Shown in pieces: positions 40,924-49,448 of a stretch of 64,000 nucleotides of DNA. Location of the stretch: assembly GCF_900240305.1 (NCBI RefSeq), contig NZ_LT964854.1, positions 1,612,001-1,676,000 on the forward strand. Direction: 5' to 3'. The notes under the pieces were generated by a model that was given only the letters and a program-made list of their open reading frames with translations, was not told the DNA's origin and made no database searches. Every line of letters starts with the position of its first letter. Position 1 is the first letter of the stretch. The stretch is from Ottowia massiliensis. Lineage in GTDB: Bacteria > Pseudomonadota > Gammaproteobacteria > Burkholderiales > Burkholderiaceae_C. Made by a program: the position numbers and the translations under genes.

Positions 40924-41754
40924 ATGCCAGAAACCTCTGAAACGCCCCAGGCCGCCAGCGGCGCGCTGGTGGAGCTGCGCGATGTGGTGTTCGGTTATGG
41001 CCAGCGCGTGGTGCTCGACGGCATGTCGCTGACCGTGCCGCGCGGCAAGGTAACGGCGCTCATGGGCGCTTCCGGCGGCGGCAAGACGACGGTGCTGCGC
41101 CTGATTGGCGGGCAGCAGCGCGCGCAGTCGGGCCAGGTGCTGTTTGACGGGCGCGATGTGGGCGGCATGGGCCAGGCGCGGCTTTACGCCACGCGGCGGC
41201 GCATGGGCATGCTGTTTCAGTTCGGGGCGCTGTTCACGGATTTGTCGGTGTTTGAAAACGTGGCTTTCCCCTTGCGCGAGCACACCGATTTGCCGCCCGC
41301 GCTGATTCGCGACATCGTGCTGATGAAGCTGGATGCCGTGGGCCTGCGCGGCGCGCGCGATTTGATGCCCGCCGAAATTTCCGGCGGCATGGCGCGGCGC
41401 GTGGCGCTGGCGCGCGCCATCGCGCTGGACCCGGAGCTGGTGATGTATGACGAGCCGTTTGCCGGGCTGGACCCGATTTCGCTGGGTACGGCAGCGCGCC
41501 TGATTCGCCAGCTCAATGACGCGCTGGGCATCACCAGCCTCGTCGTCTCGCACGATGTGGACGAAACCTTCCGCATTGCCGACCGCGTGCTCATTCTGGC
41601 CAATGGCCGCGTGGCCGCCGAAGGCACGCCCGATGAAGTGCGCGGCAGCGCCGATCCGCTGGTGCGCCAGTTCATCCGCGCCGAGCCTGATGGCCCTGTG
41701 CATTTTCACTACCCCGGCCCCAGCGCCGAGCAAGACTACGGAGCGCTGGCATGA
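40924..41754 (+). CDS. mlaF: Phospholipid-transport ABC ATPase MlaF
   Basis: This 276-residue cytoplasmic ATPase powers the Mla system, which moves phospholipids between outer and inner membranes to maintain lipid asymmetry. Walker A GASGGGKTT is near 48-56, the signature reads ISGGMARRVALARA near 156-169, Walker B LVMYDEPFAGLDP follows and the H-loop His is in VVSHDVDE. The variant SGGM of the signature and YDEPF Walker B are typical of MlaF/MkL. It overlaps mlaE by four bases (ATGA), indicating translational coupling. Confidence 0.96.
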   Translation: MPETSETPQAASGALVELRDVVFGYGQRVVLDGMSLTVPRGKVTALMGASGGGKTTVLRLIGGQQRAQSGQVLFDGRDVGGMGQARLYATRRRMGMLFQFGALFTDLSVFENVAFPLREHTDLPPALIRDIVLMKLDAVGLRGARDLMPAEISGGMARRVALARAIALDPELVMYDEPFAGLDPISLGTAARLIRQLNDALGITSLVVSHDVDETFRIADRVLILANGRVAAEGTPDEVRGSADPLVRQFIRAEPDGPVHFHYPGPSAEQDYGALA

Positions 41755-42533
41755 AGGGGCTGCATCCCGCCCGCGTGGGCTACGCCGCGCGCCGCCTGCT
41801 GGCCGATCTGGGCCGTGCGGCGCGCCTGTTTTGGCGGCTGCTGGCGCTGGCCGGGCCGGCGCTGCGGCGCTTCGCGCTGGTGCGCGACCAGATTCACTTT
41901 CTGGGCAACCACTCGCTGGCCATCATCGCCGTCTCGGGCCTGTTCGTGGGCTTTGTGCTGGCGCTTCAGGGCTACAACATCCTCCAGCGCTACGGCTCGG
42001 CAGAGGCTGTGGGGCTGATGGTGGCGCTGTCGCTTGTGCGCGAACTGGGGCCGGTGGTGACGGCGCTGCTGTTTGCCGGGCGCGCGGGCACCTCGCTCAC
42101 GGCAGAAATCGGGCTGATGAAGGCGGGCGAGCAGCTTTCGGCGATGGAGATGATGGCCATTGACCCCGTGCGCCGCATCCTCGCGCCGCGCTTTTGGGCG
42201 GGCGTCATCGTCATGCCGCTGCTGGCGGCCGTGTTCAATGCCGTCGGCATTCTGGGCGGCTGGGTGGTGAGCGTGCCCATGATTGGCGTGGACCCCGGCA
42301 TGTTCTGGAGCCAGATGCAAGGCGGCGTGAGCGTGTGGGCGGACCTGGGCAACGGCATCGTCAAAAGCGTGGTATTCGGCGTGACCGTCACCTTCGTGGC
42401 CCTGCTGCAAGGCTACGCCGCCCGCCCCACGGCCGAAGGCGTGGCCCGCGCCACCACGCGCACCGTCGTCATGGCCTCGCTGCTGGTGCTGGGGCTGGAC
42501 TTCGTGCTCACCGCATTCATGTTCAGTCTTTGA
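41751..42533 (+). CDS. mlaE: Phospholipid-transport permease MlaE
   Basis: This 260-residue inner-membrane permease of the Mla complex has several transmembrane helices (about 48-80, 88-105, 145-175, 195-215 and 235-260). MlaE family features include GLFVGFVLALQGYNILQRYG, LVRELGPVVTALLFAGRAGTS and AEIGLMKAGEQLSAMEMM, followed by the DPVRRILAPRF loop that contacts the ATPase. It works with MlaF, MlaD and MlaB. The gene overlaps mlaF and precedes mlaD by 20 bases. Confidence 0.96.
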   Translation: MKGLHPARVGYAARRLLADLGRAARLFWRLLALAGPALRRFALVRDQIHFLGNHSLAIIAVSGLFVGFVLALQGYNILQRYGSAEAVGLMVALSLVRELGPVVTALLFAGRAGTSLTAEIGLMKAGEQLSAMEMMAIDPVRRILAPRFWAGVIVMPLLAAVFNAVGILGGWVVSVPMIGVDPGMFWSQMQGGVSVWADLGNGIVKSVVFGVTVTFVALLQGYAARPTAEGVARATTRTVVMASLLVLGLDFVLTAFMFSL

Positions 42534-42553
42534 GAAAAAAGGAAAAACGCCTC

Positions 42554-43024
42554 ATGGAGCGCTCCAAAAACGATGTCTGGGTGGGCCTGTTCGTGCTCAT
42601 CGGCGCGGCCGCCCTCGTCTTTCTGGCCCTGCAATCGGCCAATTTGCTGAGCCTGAACTGGCAGCCCACCTACCGCGTCACCGCGCTGTTTGACAACATC
42701 GGCGGCCTCAAACCCAAGGCCGCCGTGCGCAGCGCGGGCGTGCTCGTGGGCCGCGTGGCCGACATCCGCTTTGACGACCAGCGCTTTCAGGCGCAAGTCA
42801 CGCTGGAGATGGACACGCGCTACCACTTTCCCAAAGACAGCTCGCTGAAAGTGCTCACCAGCGGCCTGCTGGGCGAGCAATACATCGGCGTGGAAGCGGG
42901 CGCTTCGGAAGAAAACCTGGCAGCGGGCGACGTGGTCAAGTCCACCCAAAGCGCCGTCGTGCTTGAAAACGTCATCAGCCAGTTCCTCTACAACAGCGCC
43001 GCCGACGGCGGCGACAAAAAGTAA
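42554..43024 (+). CDS. mlaD: Periplasmic MCE-domain substrate-binding protein MlaD
   Basis: This 156-residue protein has an N-terminal membrane anchor (about 9-30: VWVGLFVLIGAAALVFLALQ) and one MCE domain (about 38-115: YRVTALFDNIGGLKPKAAVRSAGVLVGRVADI...). It forms the hexameric ring that receives phospholipids from MlaC in the periplasm. Length is close to single-MCE MlaD proteins. The C-terminal helix (VVLENVISQFLYN) is the part that forms the central hydrophobic channel. mlaA begins seven bases downstream. Confidence 0.96.
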   Translation: MERSKNDVWVGLFVLIGAAALVFLALQSANLLSLNWQPTYRVTALFDNIGGLKPKAAVRSAGVLVGRVADIRFDDQRFQAQVTLEMDTRYHFPKDSSLKVLTSGLLGEQYIGVEAGASEENLAAGDVVKSTQSAVVLENVISQFLYNSAADGGDKK

Positions 43025-43031
43025 AACGCCC

Positions 43032-43838
43032 ATGAAGACCCACGCCCGCACCCTGTGCAAGCTGGCCGCAGCCAGCGTGGCCCTGGCCTTGTCGGCCTGC
43101 GCCAGCGCCCCCGGCGGCAACCCGCACGATCCCTGGGAAAACTACAACCGCTCCATGACGCGCTTTAACACCGCTGTGGACGATGCCGTCATGCGTCCCG
43201 TGGCCACGGCCTACCAGAAGGCCATGCCGCAGCCCGTGCGCACCGGGGTTGGCAACTTCTTCGACAACCTCTCCGACGTCTGGTCCTTCGTCAATAACGT
43301 GCTGCAAGCCAAGCCGGAGCGGGCGCTGCACTCCTTCTGGCGCGTCATCGTCAATACCACCATCGGCTTGGGCGGCGTGCTCGACCCCGCCAGCGAAATG
43401 CGCATCCGCCGCTACCGCGAAGACTTCGGACAGACCCTGGCCTGGTGGGGCGTGCCGCCCGGCCCCTACTTCGTGGTGCCGCTGCTTGGCCCCTCCACCC
43501 TGCGCGACGCGCTCAGCATGCCCGCCGACTACTACGGCAACCCGCGCGCCCACGTCCACAACATCCGCTTGCGCAACAGCCTGGCTGCGCTGAGCTTCGT
43601 GGATGCGCGCTCGCGCCTGCTCGGCGTGGAAGACGTGCTCAGCGGCGCATCCATTGACGACTACGCCTTCACCCGCGACGCCTGGCTGCAAAAGCGCCGC
43701 AACGACGTGTACGACGGCAACCCGCCAGCCGAACCGGGCCAGGATGACGGCTACCCCGACTACGACAACCCTGACGCTACCCCCGCAGCCCAGCCCGATG
43801 CCGCCCCAGCCAGCCAGGCGGATGGCGGCGCGCCATAA
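43032..43838 (+). CDS. mlaA: Outer-membrane phospholipid-removal lipoprotein MlaA (VacJ)
   Basis: This 268-residue lipoprotein has the lipobox LALSAC (Cys near 23) and the VacJ signature DPWENYNRSMTRFN near 33-46. It sits in the outer membrane and extracts mislocalised phospholipids from the outer leaflet. The helices between 45 and 215 (VRTGVGNFFDNLSDVWSFVNNVLQ, LGGVLDPASEMRI and DFGQTLAWWGVPPGPYFVVPLLGPSTLRD) are fully conserved. The last 40 residues are a Pro/Asp/Ala-rich tail. It is in one operon with mlaFED, but mlaC follows only after a 510-bp repeat-rich gap. Confidence 0.96.
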   Translation: MKTHARTLCKLAAASVALALSACASAPGGNPHDPWENYNRSMTRFNTAVDDAVMRPVATAYQKAMPQPVRTGVGNFFDNLSDVWSFVNNVLQAKPERALHSFWRVIVNTTIGLGGVLDPASEMRIRRYREDFGQTLAWWGVPPGPYFVVPLLGPSTLRDALSMPADYYGNPRAHVHNIRLRNSLAALSFVDARSRLLGVEDVLSGASIDDYAFTRDAWLQKRRNDVYDGNPPAEPGQDDGYPDYDNPDATPAAQPDAAPASQADGGAP

Positions 43839-43921
43839 ACCGGCTGCTGGATGGAGCCGCCCCAAACCACCCTGTCCGCGCCTGCAAGAGGCCAGCGAAA
43901 AGACGGCAGAAAGCGGCAAAT

Positions 43922-43999
43922 TTTGCTCCTTAATCCGTAGCATTAGGTCCTAGAAGAGCTTGCGCAACCACTGTTTTTTGCCAGCCTGAATTTGCTCCT
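43922..43999 (-). repeat. Family 1 interspersed repeat, copy 12
   Basis: TTTGCTCCTTAATCCGTAGC, ATTAGGTCCTAGAAGAGCTT, GCGCAACCACTG and CCTGAATTTGCTCCTT follow the family order. It lies between mlaA and mlaC. Confidence 0.85.
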
Positions 44000-44032
44000 T
44001 TTTTGATAAGCCCCCGCACCTTCGTATCCCTT

Positions 44033-44085
44033 GCCAGAGAACCTGCTCGCAGCCTGTTCGCGGGCGCAAAAGTGCGGAGAGCCGG
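44033..44085. repeat. Single arm of a family 2 element
   Basis: AGAGAACCTGCTCGCAGCCT and GCAAAAGTGCGGA match the outer arm of the family 2 element. No matching second arm was found downstream. Confidence 0.6.
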
Positions 44086-44349
44086 GTGGTCTTGGGCCAT
44101 GCAGCTCGTCTCAATTCGCCGCCCCTTGCGGCCGGCGGCAAACAAGCGTTGCGCCCGCGTCCGTCAGCGATCCGGATGGCTGCTCTGAACTGAAGCCATG
44201 ACGCCCGCGCGGCTCCTGGCGGCTGCGGGCCACTTCTTTCGCAGACACTTTGTAACCGGCTGCGCCAGCGCGCGCCGCCAATCTGCATTCCAATACGCCC
44301 CCTGCCCGCCGCCCTTCTGGCGGCGCACCATGAAACGAAGGGAACCCTC

Positions 44350-45018
44350 ATGCAAAACAACACCCCGCTCTCCGCCCTGCCGCGCCGCGCCCTGCTGCTG
44401 GGCGCGCCCGCCCTGGCCGCCACGCTGGCGCTGGGCCTGCCCGCCGCCCGCGCCGCTGGCGAAACGCCGGATGCCTGGATTGGCCGCCTCTCGCAGGAAG
44501 TGCTGCAAACCATCAAGGCCGACAAGGCCATGCAGGCAGGCGACATAGACCGTCTCATGCAGCTGGTGGACGAAAAAATCATGCCCAACATCAACTTCCG
44601 CCGCATGACGGCTTCTGCCGTCGGCCCCGGCTGGCGGCAGGCCAGCGAGGCGCAGCGCAAGCGGCTGGAGCAGGAATTCAAGATGCTGCTGGTGCGCACC
44701 TATGCGGGCGCGCTCAAGAAGGTGAAGGACCAGACCTTCGACATCCGCCCCATGCCCTCCAAGGCTGCGGGAGACGACGAAATCACCGTGCGCACCCTGA
44801 TCCAAAGCAGCGGCGGCAGCGAGCCAGTGCAGCTGGACTACCGCCTTGAAAAGGCCCCCGGCAGCAGCTCCGGCTGGAAGATTTACGACCTCAACATCAT
44901 GGGCGTATGGCTCATCGCCAACTACCGGCCCCAGTTCTCGCAGCAGGTCAATCAAAGCGGCATCGACGGCCTGATCGCCTCGCTCGTCGAGCGCAACAAG
45001 AGCAACGCCGCCAAGTGA
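44350..45018 (+). CDS. mlaC: Periplasmic phospholipid shuttle MlaC
   Basis: This 222-residue protein has a Tat/Sec-like signal peptide (RRALLLGAPALAATLALG, cleavage after ARA near residue 35) with paired arginines. It then has the MlaC fold: RLSQEVLQTIKADKAMQAG, KIMPNINFRRMTASAVGPGW, EFKMLLVRTYAGAL and GWKIYDLNIMGVWLIANYRPQF. It carries phospholipids between MlaA and the MlaFEDB complex. An AAGGGA site precedes the ATG. mlaB follows immediately. Confidence 0.96.
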   Translation: MQNNTPLSALPRRALLLGAPALAATLALGLPAARAAGETPDAWIGRLSQEVLQTIKADKAMQAGDIDRLMQLVDEKIMPNINFRRMTASAVGPGWRQASEAQRKRLEQEFKMLLVRTYAGALKKVKDQTFDIRPMPSKAAGDDEITVRTLIQSSGGSEPVQLDYRLEKAPGSSSGWKIYDLNIMGVWLIANYRPQFSQQVNQSGIDGLIASLVERNKSNAAK

Positions 45019-45026
45019 GCGCTGAC

Positions 45027-45302
45027 ATGCTGGTGCTGCCCGCCGAACTCACCCACAAGCAGGCCGCCGCCTGCCTTGTGATGCTGCGCCAGGCCACCCA
45101 CACCGCTGGCGAACAGACCGTGGTGGCCGACGCTTCAGCCCTCACGCAGTTTGACTCTTCAGCCCTGGCCGTGCTGCTCGAATGCCGCCGCAGCTGCCTG
45201 CTGGAAGGCAAGCGCTTCGCCGTCCACGGCATGCCCGCCCGCCTGGCCGAGCTGGCCCGCCTGTACGGCGTGGCCGCCCTGCTGCCGCCCGCCGCCGCCT
45301 GA
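45027..45302 (+). CDS. mlaB: STAS-domain subunit MlaB
   Basis: This 91-residue STAS protein binds MlaF and is needed for the assembly and activity of the transporter. Features are LPAELTHKQAAACLVML, VVADASALTQFDSSALAVLLE with the STAS loop Ser/Thr and FAVHGMPARLAELARLYGVAALL. A GTG at 45015 overlapping the mlaC stop codon, four codons upstream, is an alternative start that would give 95 residues. The gene ends the operon; a family 2 element begins at its stop codon. Confidence 0.88.
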   Translation: MLVLPAELTHKQAAACLVMLRQATHTAGEQTVVADASALTQFDSSALAVLLECRRSCLLEGKRFAVHGMPARLAELARLYGVAALLPPAAA

Positions 45303-45463
45303 GAACCTGTTCAAAATCTGTCCATGGGGGCGGCAAAGCGCGGCCTTGCACGCTCTTCAGCAGGGGACGGATGCGCTTGAGCCTCTCCCGGCTGATGTTG
45401 CTTGGGGCTGCTTTTTCATCTCATGAGCTTTTCATTTTTCGTGAGAGGTTTTGAACAGGTTCA
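45302..45463. mobile_element. Family 2 inverted-repeat element, 162 bp
   Basis: The ends GAACCTGTTCAAAATCTG and the reverse complement of CGTGAGAGGTTTTGAACAGG match; the middle has diverged. It begins at the mlaB stop codon and ends 45 bases before the SGNH gene's stop. The length equals that of the copy in the NYN-OST gene. Confidence 0.7.
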
Positions 45464-45507
45464 GAGCTGCGCATTGCTCTTGTTCTGATAGCGGCCAGCG
45501 CCCGTAT

Positions 45508-46602
45508 TCAAAGGGCTGGAGCCGGATTGGGCGGCATGGCAGGCGGGCGGGCCGCCGCCTCTGCGCTGGTTTTTGTGTCTGCTTTGGGCGCGGCGGCGGG
45601 CGCGTATTCGATGAACTGGCGCACGTGGCTGGCCAGCCGCCTCTGGCCGGGCAGGGCCAGGTGGATGCCGTCGGCGTGGCGCACGCGGGTGAGCTTGCCT
45701 TCCAGGCGGATGCTGTCGGCGTAGCTTGGCGTGCCGTCGCCCAGCAGCTCTTCGGTGGGCAGCCAGAGCGCGGCGGCGTCCAGGTTTTGCGCCAGCACGG
45801 CGTTCAGGCGGCGGATGCGCTGTCCGTAGTCATTGGCGCGCATCAGCGGCAGGCCAATCCAGATGACGGACGCGCCCGCCTGGCGCGCGGCGCGGGTGAT
45901 GCGCAAGGCGCGCGCGGCGTAGGCTTCGTCCCACTCGGGCGTGCCAAAGCGTTTGCGGCTGCGGCTTTCAAAAAAATCCCAAGGGTCGTTCGCGCCCAGG
46001 AAAACGACGACCAGGCGCGTGTCCGGGTGCTGGCGCAAGGCCGCTTCCACCGCCTGCGGCCAATTGAAGTAGGCGGCGTTGGTCAGGCCCGTGCTGTGGC
46101 GGCTCAGGTTGATGGAGCGGATGCCGCCTTCGCGCAGCAGCGTCCGCTGGAGCAAAGGGGCGATGCTTTGCATCATGGAGTCGCCCACGAACAGCACTTT
46201 GTCTGCCGCAGCCAGGCGTATGACGGGCGGCGCGGCGTTTTCTTGCGGCGCGGCAGGTGTTTGGGGCGCTTCAGGCGCGGGCGGCACGGGCGGCAATTCA
46301 GGGATGCCGGGCGCTTCGGGCGAGACTTCATTTGCCGTGCTATCAGCGGCCAGGCCCGCCGCCACGGCTTGTTCCATAGAAGCGGGGCCGTCATGCCAGG
46401 CTTGCAGGCGGGCGCGCAGGGCCGCTGCGCTGCGCCACTGCGGCCAGGCGTTCAGGCGCTCCAGCGGGCTGCGCTGATGCCAGGTTTGCAGCCACCAGGC
46501 GTTGAATGAGTCTTGCCCGAACCACAGCGTGAGCGCGCCAGTGAACGCCAGCGCCGCAAACAGCCCTGCCGCGCCCACGCGCCGGCCCGCGTGCGCGTTC
46601 AT
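45508..46602 (-). CDS. SGNH/GDSL hydrolase (DUF459 type) of an acylation pair
   Basis: This 364-residue protein has an N-terminal membrane anchor (about 9-27), a long Pro/Ala-rich stretch (about 88-130) and an SGNH domain with intact catalytic motifs: VGDSM near 139-143 (Ser), GAND (Asn), and DGIHL near 324 (Asp and His). Membrane-anchored SGNH proteins beside MBOAT proteins usually transfer or remove acetyl groups on extracellular polysaccharide. The ATG at 46602 lies seven bases past the MBOAT stop with an AAGGGG ribosome-binding site, so the two are co-translated. Confidence 0.85.
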   Translation of the reverse strand: MNAHAGRRVGAAGLFAALAFTGALTLWFGQDSFNAWWLQTWHQRSPLERLNAWPQWRSAAALRARLQAWHDGPASMEQAVAAGLAADSTANEVSPEAPGIPELPPVPPAPEAPQTPAAPQENAAPPVIRLAAADKVLFVGDSMMQSIAPLLQRTLLREGGIRSINLSRHSTGLTNAAYFNWPQAVEAALRQHPDTRLVVVFLGANDPWDFFESRSRKRFGTPEWDEAYAARALRITRAARQAGASVIWIGLPLMRANDYGQRIRRLNAVLAQNLDAAALWLPTEELLGDGTPSYADSIRLEGKLTRVRHADGIHLALPGQRRLASHVRQFIEYAPAAAPKADTKTSAEAAARPPAMPPNPAPAL

Positions 46603-46609
46603 CACCCCT

Positions 46610-48052
46610 TCAGAACCCCGCATAAATGAACCCCGGCACACCCGGAGGCGCCACGATGATGAGCAAGCCCATGAGCGCGCTGGCGGGCAGCGCCCACGCC
46701 AGCACGGGCAGGCGCTGCATCAGCGCCACGCAGGCGGCAAAGGCGGCGGCCAGCGGGCGGCACAGCAGCCAGGCGGCGGCCAGCAGCGCCAGCCAGGCCA
46801 GCGCGCGCGGCGGCGGCAGCGTGGCCCAGGGCGTATCGGGCGCGGCCAGCGCCTGCCACACGGCGGCCAGGCTTTCCGCGTCGGTCACGCGAAACACCAC
46901 GAAGGCCAGGCACACGAAATGCGCCGTGGCCAGCCGCCCCGCAAAGCGCCCCGCCGCCGTGCCCGCCAGCGCGTTGCGCCGCCCGGCCAGCGCATCGCCC
47001 GCATTCAGCAGCACAAGGCCCGCGCCGTGCGCCAGCCCCCAGAGCAAAAAATTCCAGCCTTGCCCGTGCCACGCGCCCGACAGCCCCAGCGCCAGCAGCA
47101 AATTCAGCTGCGTGCGCGCAAAACCGTGGCGGCTGCCGCCCAGCGGGATATAGATGTAATCGCGTATCCAGGTGGAAAGGCTGATATGCCAGCGGTTCCA
47201 GAATTCGCGCAAATTGTGCGCCGCCAGCGGCTGCATGAAATTGAGCGGAATATGAAAACCCAGCAGCATGGCCAGGCCAATCACCAAATCGGAATAACCC
47301 GAAAAATCAAAAAAAAGCTGCGCCGTATAGCCGTAAATGGCCGTCAATACCGTCAGCGGCGCGTGCTGCATGGGATTGTCAAAAACCGGGTCCACCAATT
47401 GTTCGGCCAGCGCGCCGGCCAGAAACCATTTTTTGGTAATGCCCAGCAAAATCAGGCACACCGCCAGCGCCGGGTTCAGCAGGCGGCGCGGCCGCCGCGT
47501 CTGAATCTGAATGGCCGCGCCCGCGTGCAGCCCCTCCACGCTTTTTTGCAGCCCCGCGCGGAAAATGGGGCCGCTGGTCACCGTGGGGAAAAAGCCCAGG
47601 TGCAAAACCAGCTCATGCCATTTCAGCGCCAGACTGGCCGGGCGCTGGCGCAGCCAGTCCAGATACGCAATGGCCTGAAATGAATACCACGAAAGCCCCA
47701 GCGGAAAAATCAGCGCCGCCACCGGCTCTTGCAAAGGCGCGGGAAAATGGGCTGCGAAAAAATCGTGATATTTGAAAAAACCCAGATTGGCCGCAATCAG
47801 GGCCGCGCCCGCGCCCAGCCAGCGCTTTTTTGCCTTTTCATGGCGGGATTGGGCAATGCCGCACGCCACGCCGAAAACGCCCGTGGCAAAAACCAGCAGC
47901 GCCGCCGCGAAATACGGATTGGCCAGCCACAGCATGAACAGGCTGGCCGCCAGCAGCAGCGCGTTTTGCGCCCCCGGCCACGGGCGCAGCGCCCAGTAGG
48001 CCGGAAACAGCAGCATGAAAAACGCCGCGAACTCGATGGACAGCAGGCTCAT
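46610..48052 (-). CDS. MBOAT-family O-acyltransferase (AlgI/PatA type)
   Basis: This 480-residue membrane protein has about twelve hydrophobic helices. The MBOAT signature reads LREFWNRWHISLSTWIRDYI near 278-297 and the essential His is in GLSGAWHGQGWNFLLWG near 320-336. AlgI-type proteins move acetyl groups from cytoplasm to periplasm for O-acetylation of alginate, peptidoglycan or other glycans. With the SGNH partner it forms a two-protein acylation module; the polymer acylated is not known from this window. No polysaccharide synthase genes are nearby. Confidence 0.9.
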   Translation of the reverse strand: MSLLSIEFAAFFMLLFPAYWALRPWPGAQNALLLAASLFMLWLANPYFAAALLVFATGVFGVACGIAQSRHEKAKKRWLGAGAALIAANLGFFKYHDFFAAHFPAPLQEPVAALIFPLGLSWYSFQAIAYLDWLRQRPASLALKWHELVLHLGFFPTVTSGPIFRAGLQKSVEGLHAGAAIQIQTRRPRRLLNPALAVCLILLGITKKWFLAGALAEQLVDPVFDNPMQHAPLTVLTAIYGYTAQLFFDFSGYSDLVIGLAMLLGFHIPLNFMQPLAAHNLREFWNRWHISLSTWIRDYIYIPLGGSRHGFARTQLNLLLALGLSGAWHGQGWNFLLWGLAHGAGLVLLNAGDALAGRRNALAGTAAGRFAGRLATAHFVCLAFVVFRVTDAESLAAVWQALAAPDTPWATLPPPRALAWLALLAAAWLLCRPLAAAFAACVALMQRLPVLAWALPASALMGLLIIVAPPGVPGFIYAGF

Positions 48053-48110
48053 GCCGCGCAGACGCCTGACGCCAGCGGCCAGCTGCTGGCAGGTCCGGCT
48101 GGAAGGCTTA

Positions 48111-48190
48111 TTTCGCTATGGTATCCATAGCATGATGTCCTAGTGAAAAGCGCGCAAAAGCCACTTTCATCCCCCTTGAATTCGCTCCTG
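48111..48190 (-). repeat. Family 1 interspersed repeat, copy 13
   Basis: GGTATCCATAGCATGATGTC, CTAGTGAAAAGCGCGCAAAA and CTTGAATTCGCTCCTG follow the family order. It lies between the MBOAT start and the NYN-OST stop. Confidence 0.8.
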
Positions 48191-48260
48191 TTTCTGATGC
48201 TTCCGGGCGCGGACGGGCAGGGGCTGGGCGCATGGGCGGGGCGGCGCGGCATGGGGCGGC

Positions 48261-49448
48261 TCATTGGCCTTGTGGCGCGCTGGCACGGCCTGCGGCTTGT
48301 GCCAAGCGCATGCGCTGGCCCTGAATTTCAAGACCATGCACGGTTTTGAACGAATCAGGCCAATCCTTGAAGCCGTAATCCAGATAAGACCAGCGCGATC
48401 CAATGAATTGGCCTGCCGCTTCCATATCCATCCAGCCTTGCGCGTCCTGGATTTTCGGGGCGGCTGCGTTGAGCAGCTTGATCAATTCGCCATATGGAAT
48501 TTTGCGGCAATACATCTGATATAAGCCGTCATGGCGAAATTGCAGGCCGCCCAAGGCTTTCAGCATGCCCGAGAGCTTGGCGTAGCCATAATTGCGGGGG
48601 TCAAAATCAGGCTGAGTCTGGACCAGGTATTGGCCAATTTGCCCCACGTGCGCCCAGCCTGTGGCTTCATCCGTATTTTGTTTGATGGCCGTGTAAAGCA
48701 GCGTGCGCAATACGCCATCTATGGGTTTTCGCATATTTGCAGCTGGCGGCGGATTATTTGCCGTAGCGGATGACGAAAGAGATGAATCAGGCTTTTCCGC
48801 TTTGCCGGATTCGGGTTTTGCCATGCCGTTTTCCGCTTCATTTTGAAGGTTTTCAAGGTAAATGAAACGGTCGCAGGCGTTGCGAAAAGCTTCGGGCGTT
48901 TTTTTATTGCCGAATCCATATGCGACGAGTCCATTGGCGCGTATTCTGGCGGCCAGGGGCGTGAAATCGCTGTCGCTGGAAACCAGGCAGAAACCATCAA
49001 AAGCGCCGCTGTAGAGCAAGTCCATCGCGTCGATGATCAGTTTCATATCCGTCGCGTCCTTGCCTTTGGTATAGGCGAACTGCTGCATGGGCATGACGGC
49101 GTGCCTTGAGAACCTGTTCAAAGTCCGCCCGTGGATGCGAAAAGTGCGGACTCGGGCGGTCTGCGGCGTTGCAAATCCTCGCCGGGCCATAAGGCCCGTC
49201 TGCGGTTTGTGCCTTGCAGCCCATCCCGATCCGCACTTTCGCCCCTCACGGCCAGACTCCGAACAGATTCTTGGCAGGATTTCTTTGCTCCAGCCTTGTG
49301 GCGGCCGGCTCCAGTCGCCGTCAATGCGCTTGACGCTGGCGATGCCGTATTTGGCGATTTCCGCGAACAGCCCGGCTGCGGCGGCGGCTGATGCGTTGTC
49401 GGCGTCGATCAGGACGGCCAGCTTGTGGGGCGTGGCGGGCGGGTTCAT
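48261..49448 (-). CDS. NYN-domain/OST-HTH protein with an in-frame repeat insertion
   Basis: This 395-residue reading frame encodes a NYN (PIN-like) RNase domain and a C-terminal OST-HTH/LOTUS domain (about 230-340: LLYTAIKQNTDEATGWAHVGQIGQYL...). The NYN pattern is clear: AVLIDADNAS near 11-20, VKRIDGDWS near 39-47, DMKLIIDAMDLLYSG, FCLVSSDSDFTPLAARIR with the acidic site. Between GWSKEILPR (ending near 60) and RHAVMPMQQFAYT, where homologues continue directly, there are 55 extra residues. These are encoded by a 165-bp family 2 element insertion that keeps the frame open. The protein may be misfolded or tolerate the loop. The stop-start overlap with the PduO gene (ATGA) suggests coupling. 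Confidence 0.85.
   Translation of the reverse strand: MNPPATPHKLAVLIDADNASAAAAAGLFAEIAKYGIASVKRIDGDWSRPPQGWSKEILPRICSESGREGRKCGSGWAARHKPQTGLMARRGFATPQTARVRTFRIHGRTLNRFSRHAVMPMQQFAYTKGKDATDMKLIIDAMDLLYSGAFDGFCLVSSDSDFTPLAARIRANGLVAYGFGNKKTPEAFRNACDRFIYLENLQNEAENGMAKPESGKAEKPDSSLSSSATANNPPPAANMRKPIDGVLRTLLYTAIKQNTDEATGWAHVGQIGQYLVQTQPDFDPRNYGYAKLSGMLKALGGLQFRHDGLYQMYCRKIPYGELIKLLNAAAPKIQDAQGWMDMEAAGQFIGSRWSYLDYGFKDWPDSFKTVHGLEIQGQRMRLAQAAGRASAPQGQ
49109..49271. mobile_element. Family 2 inverted-repeat element inserted in a NYN gene
   Basis: The element has ends AGAACCTGTTC and AGAATCTGTTC (inverted) and arms of about 45 bp that share GTGCGGA and CCGTG blocks. It is flanked by CTTG on both sides (49105-49108 and 49270-49273), so the insertion plus repeat adds 165 bp, a multiple of three. 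The 55 added codons contain no stop. Coordinates are accurate to about one base. Confidence 0.85.

Noticed and set aside
43930..44145. Small open frames with a recurring GANSG or RSKF motif, such as this one.
   Set aside because: They are translations of the family 1 repeat and recur at unrelated loci; they are not genes.
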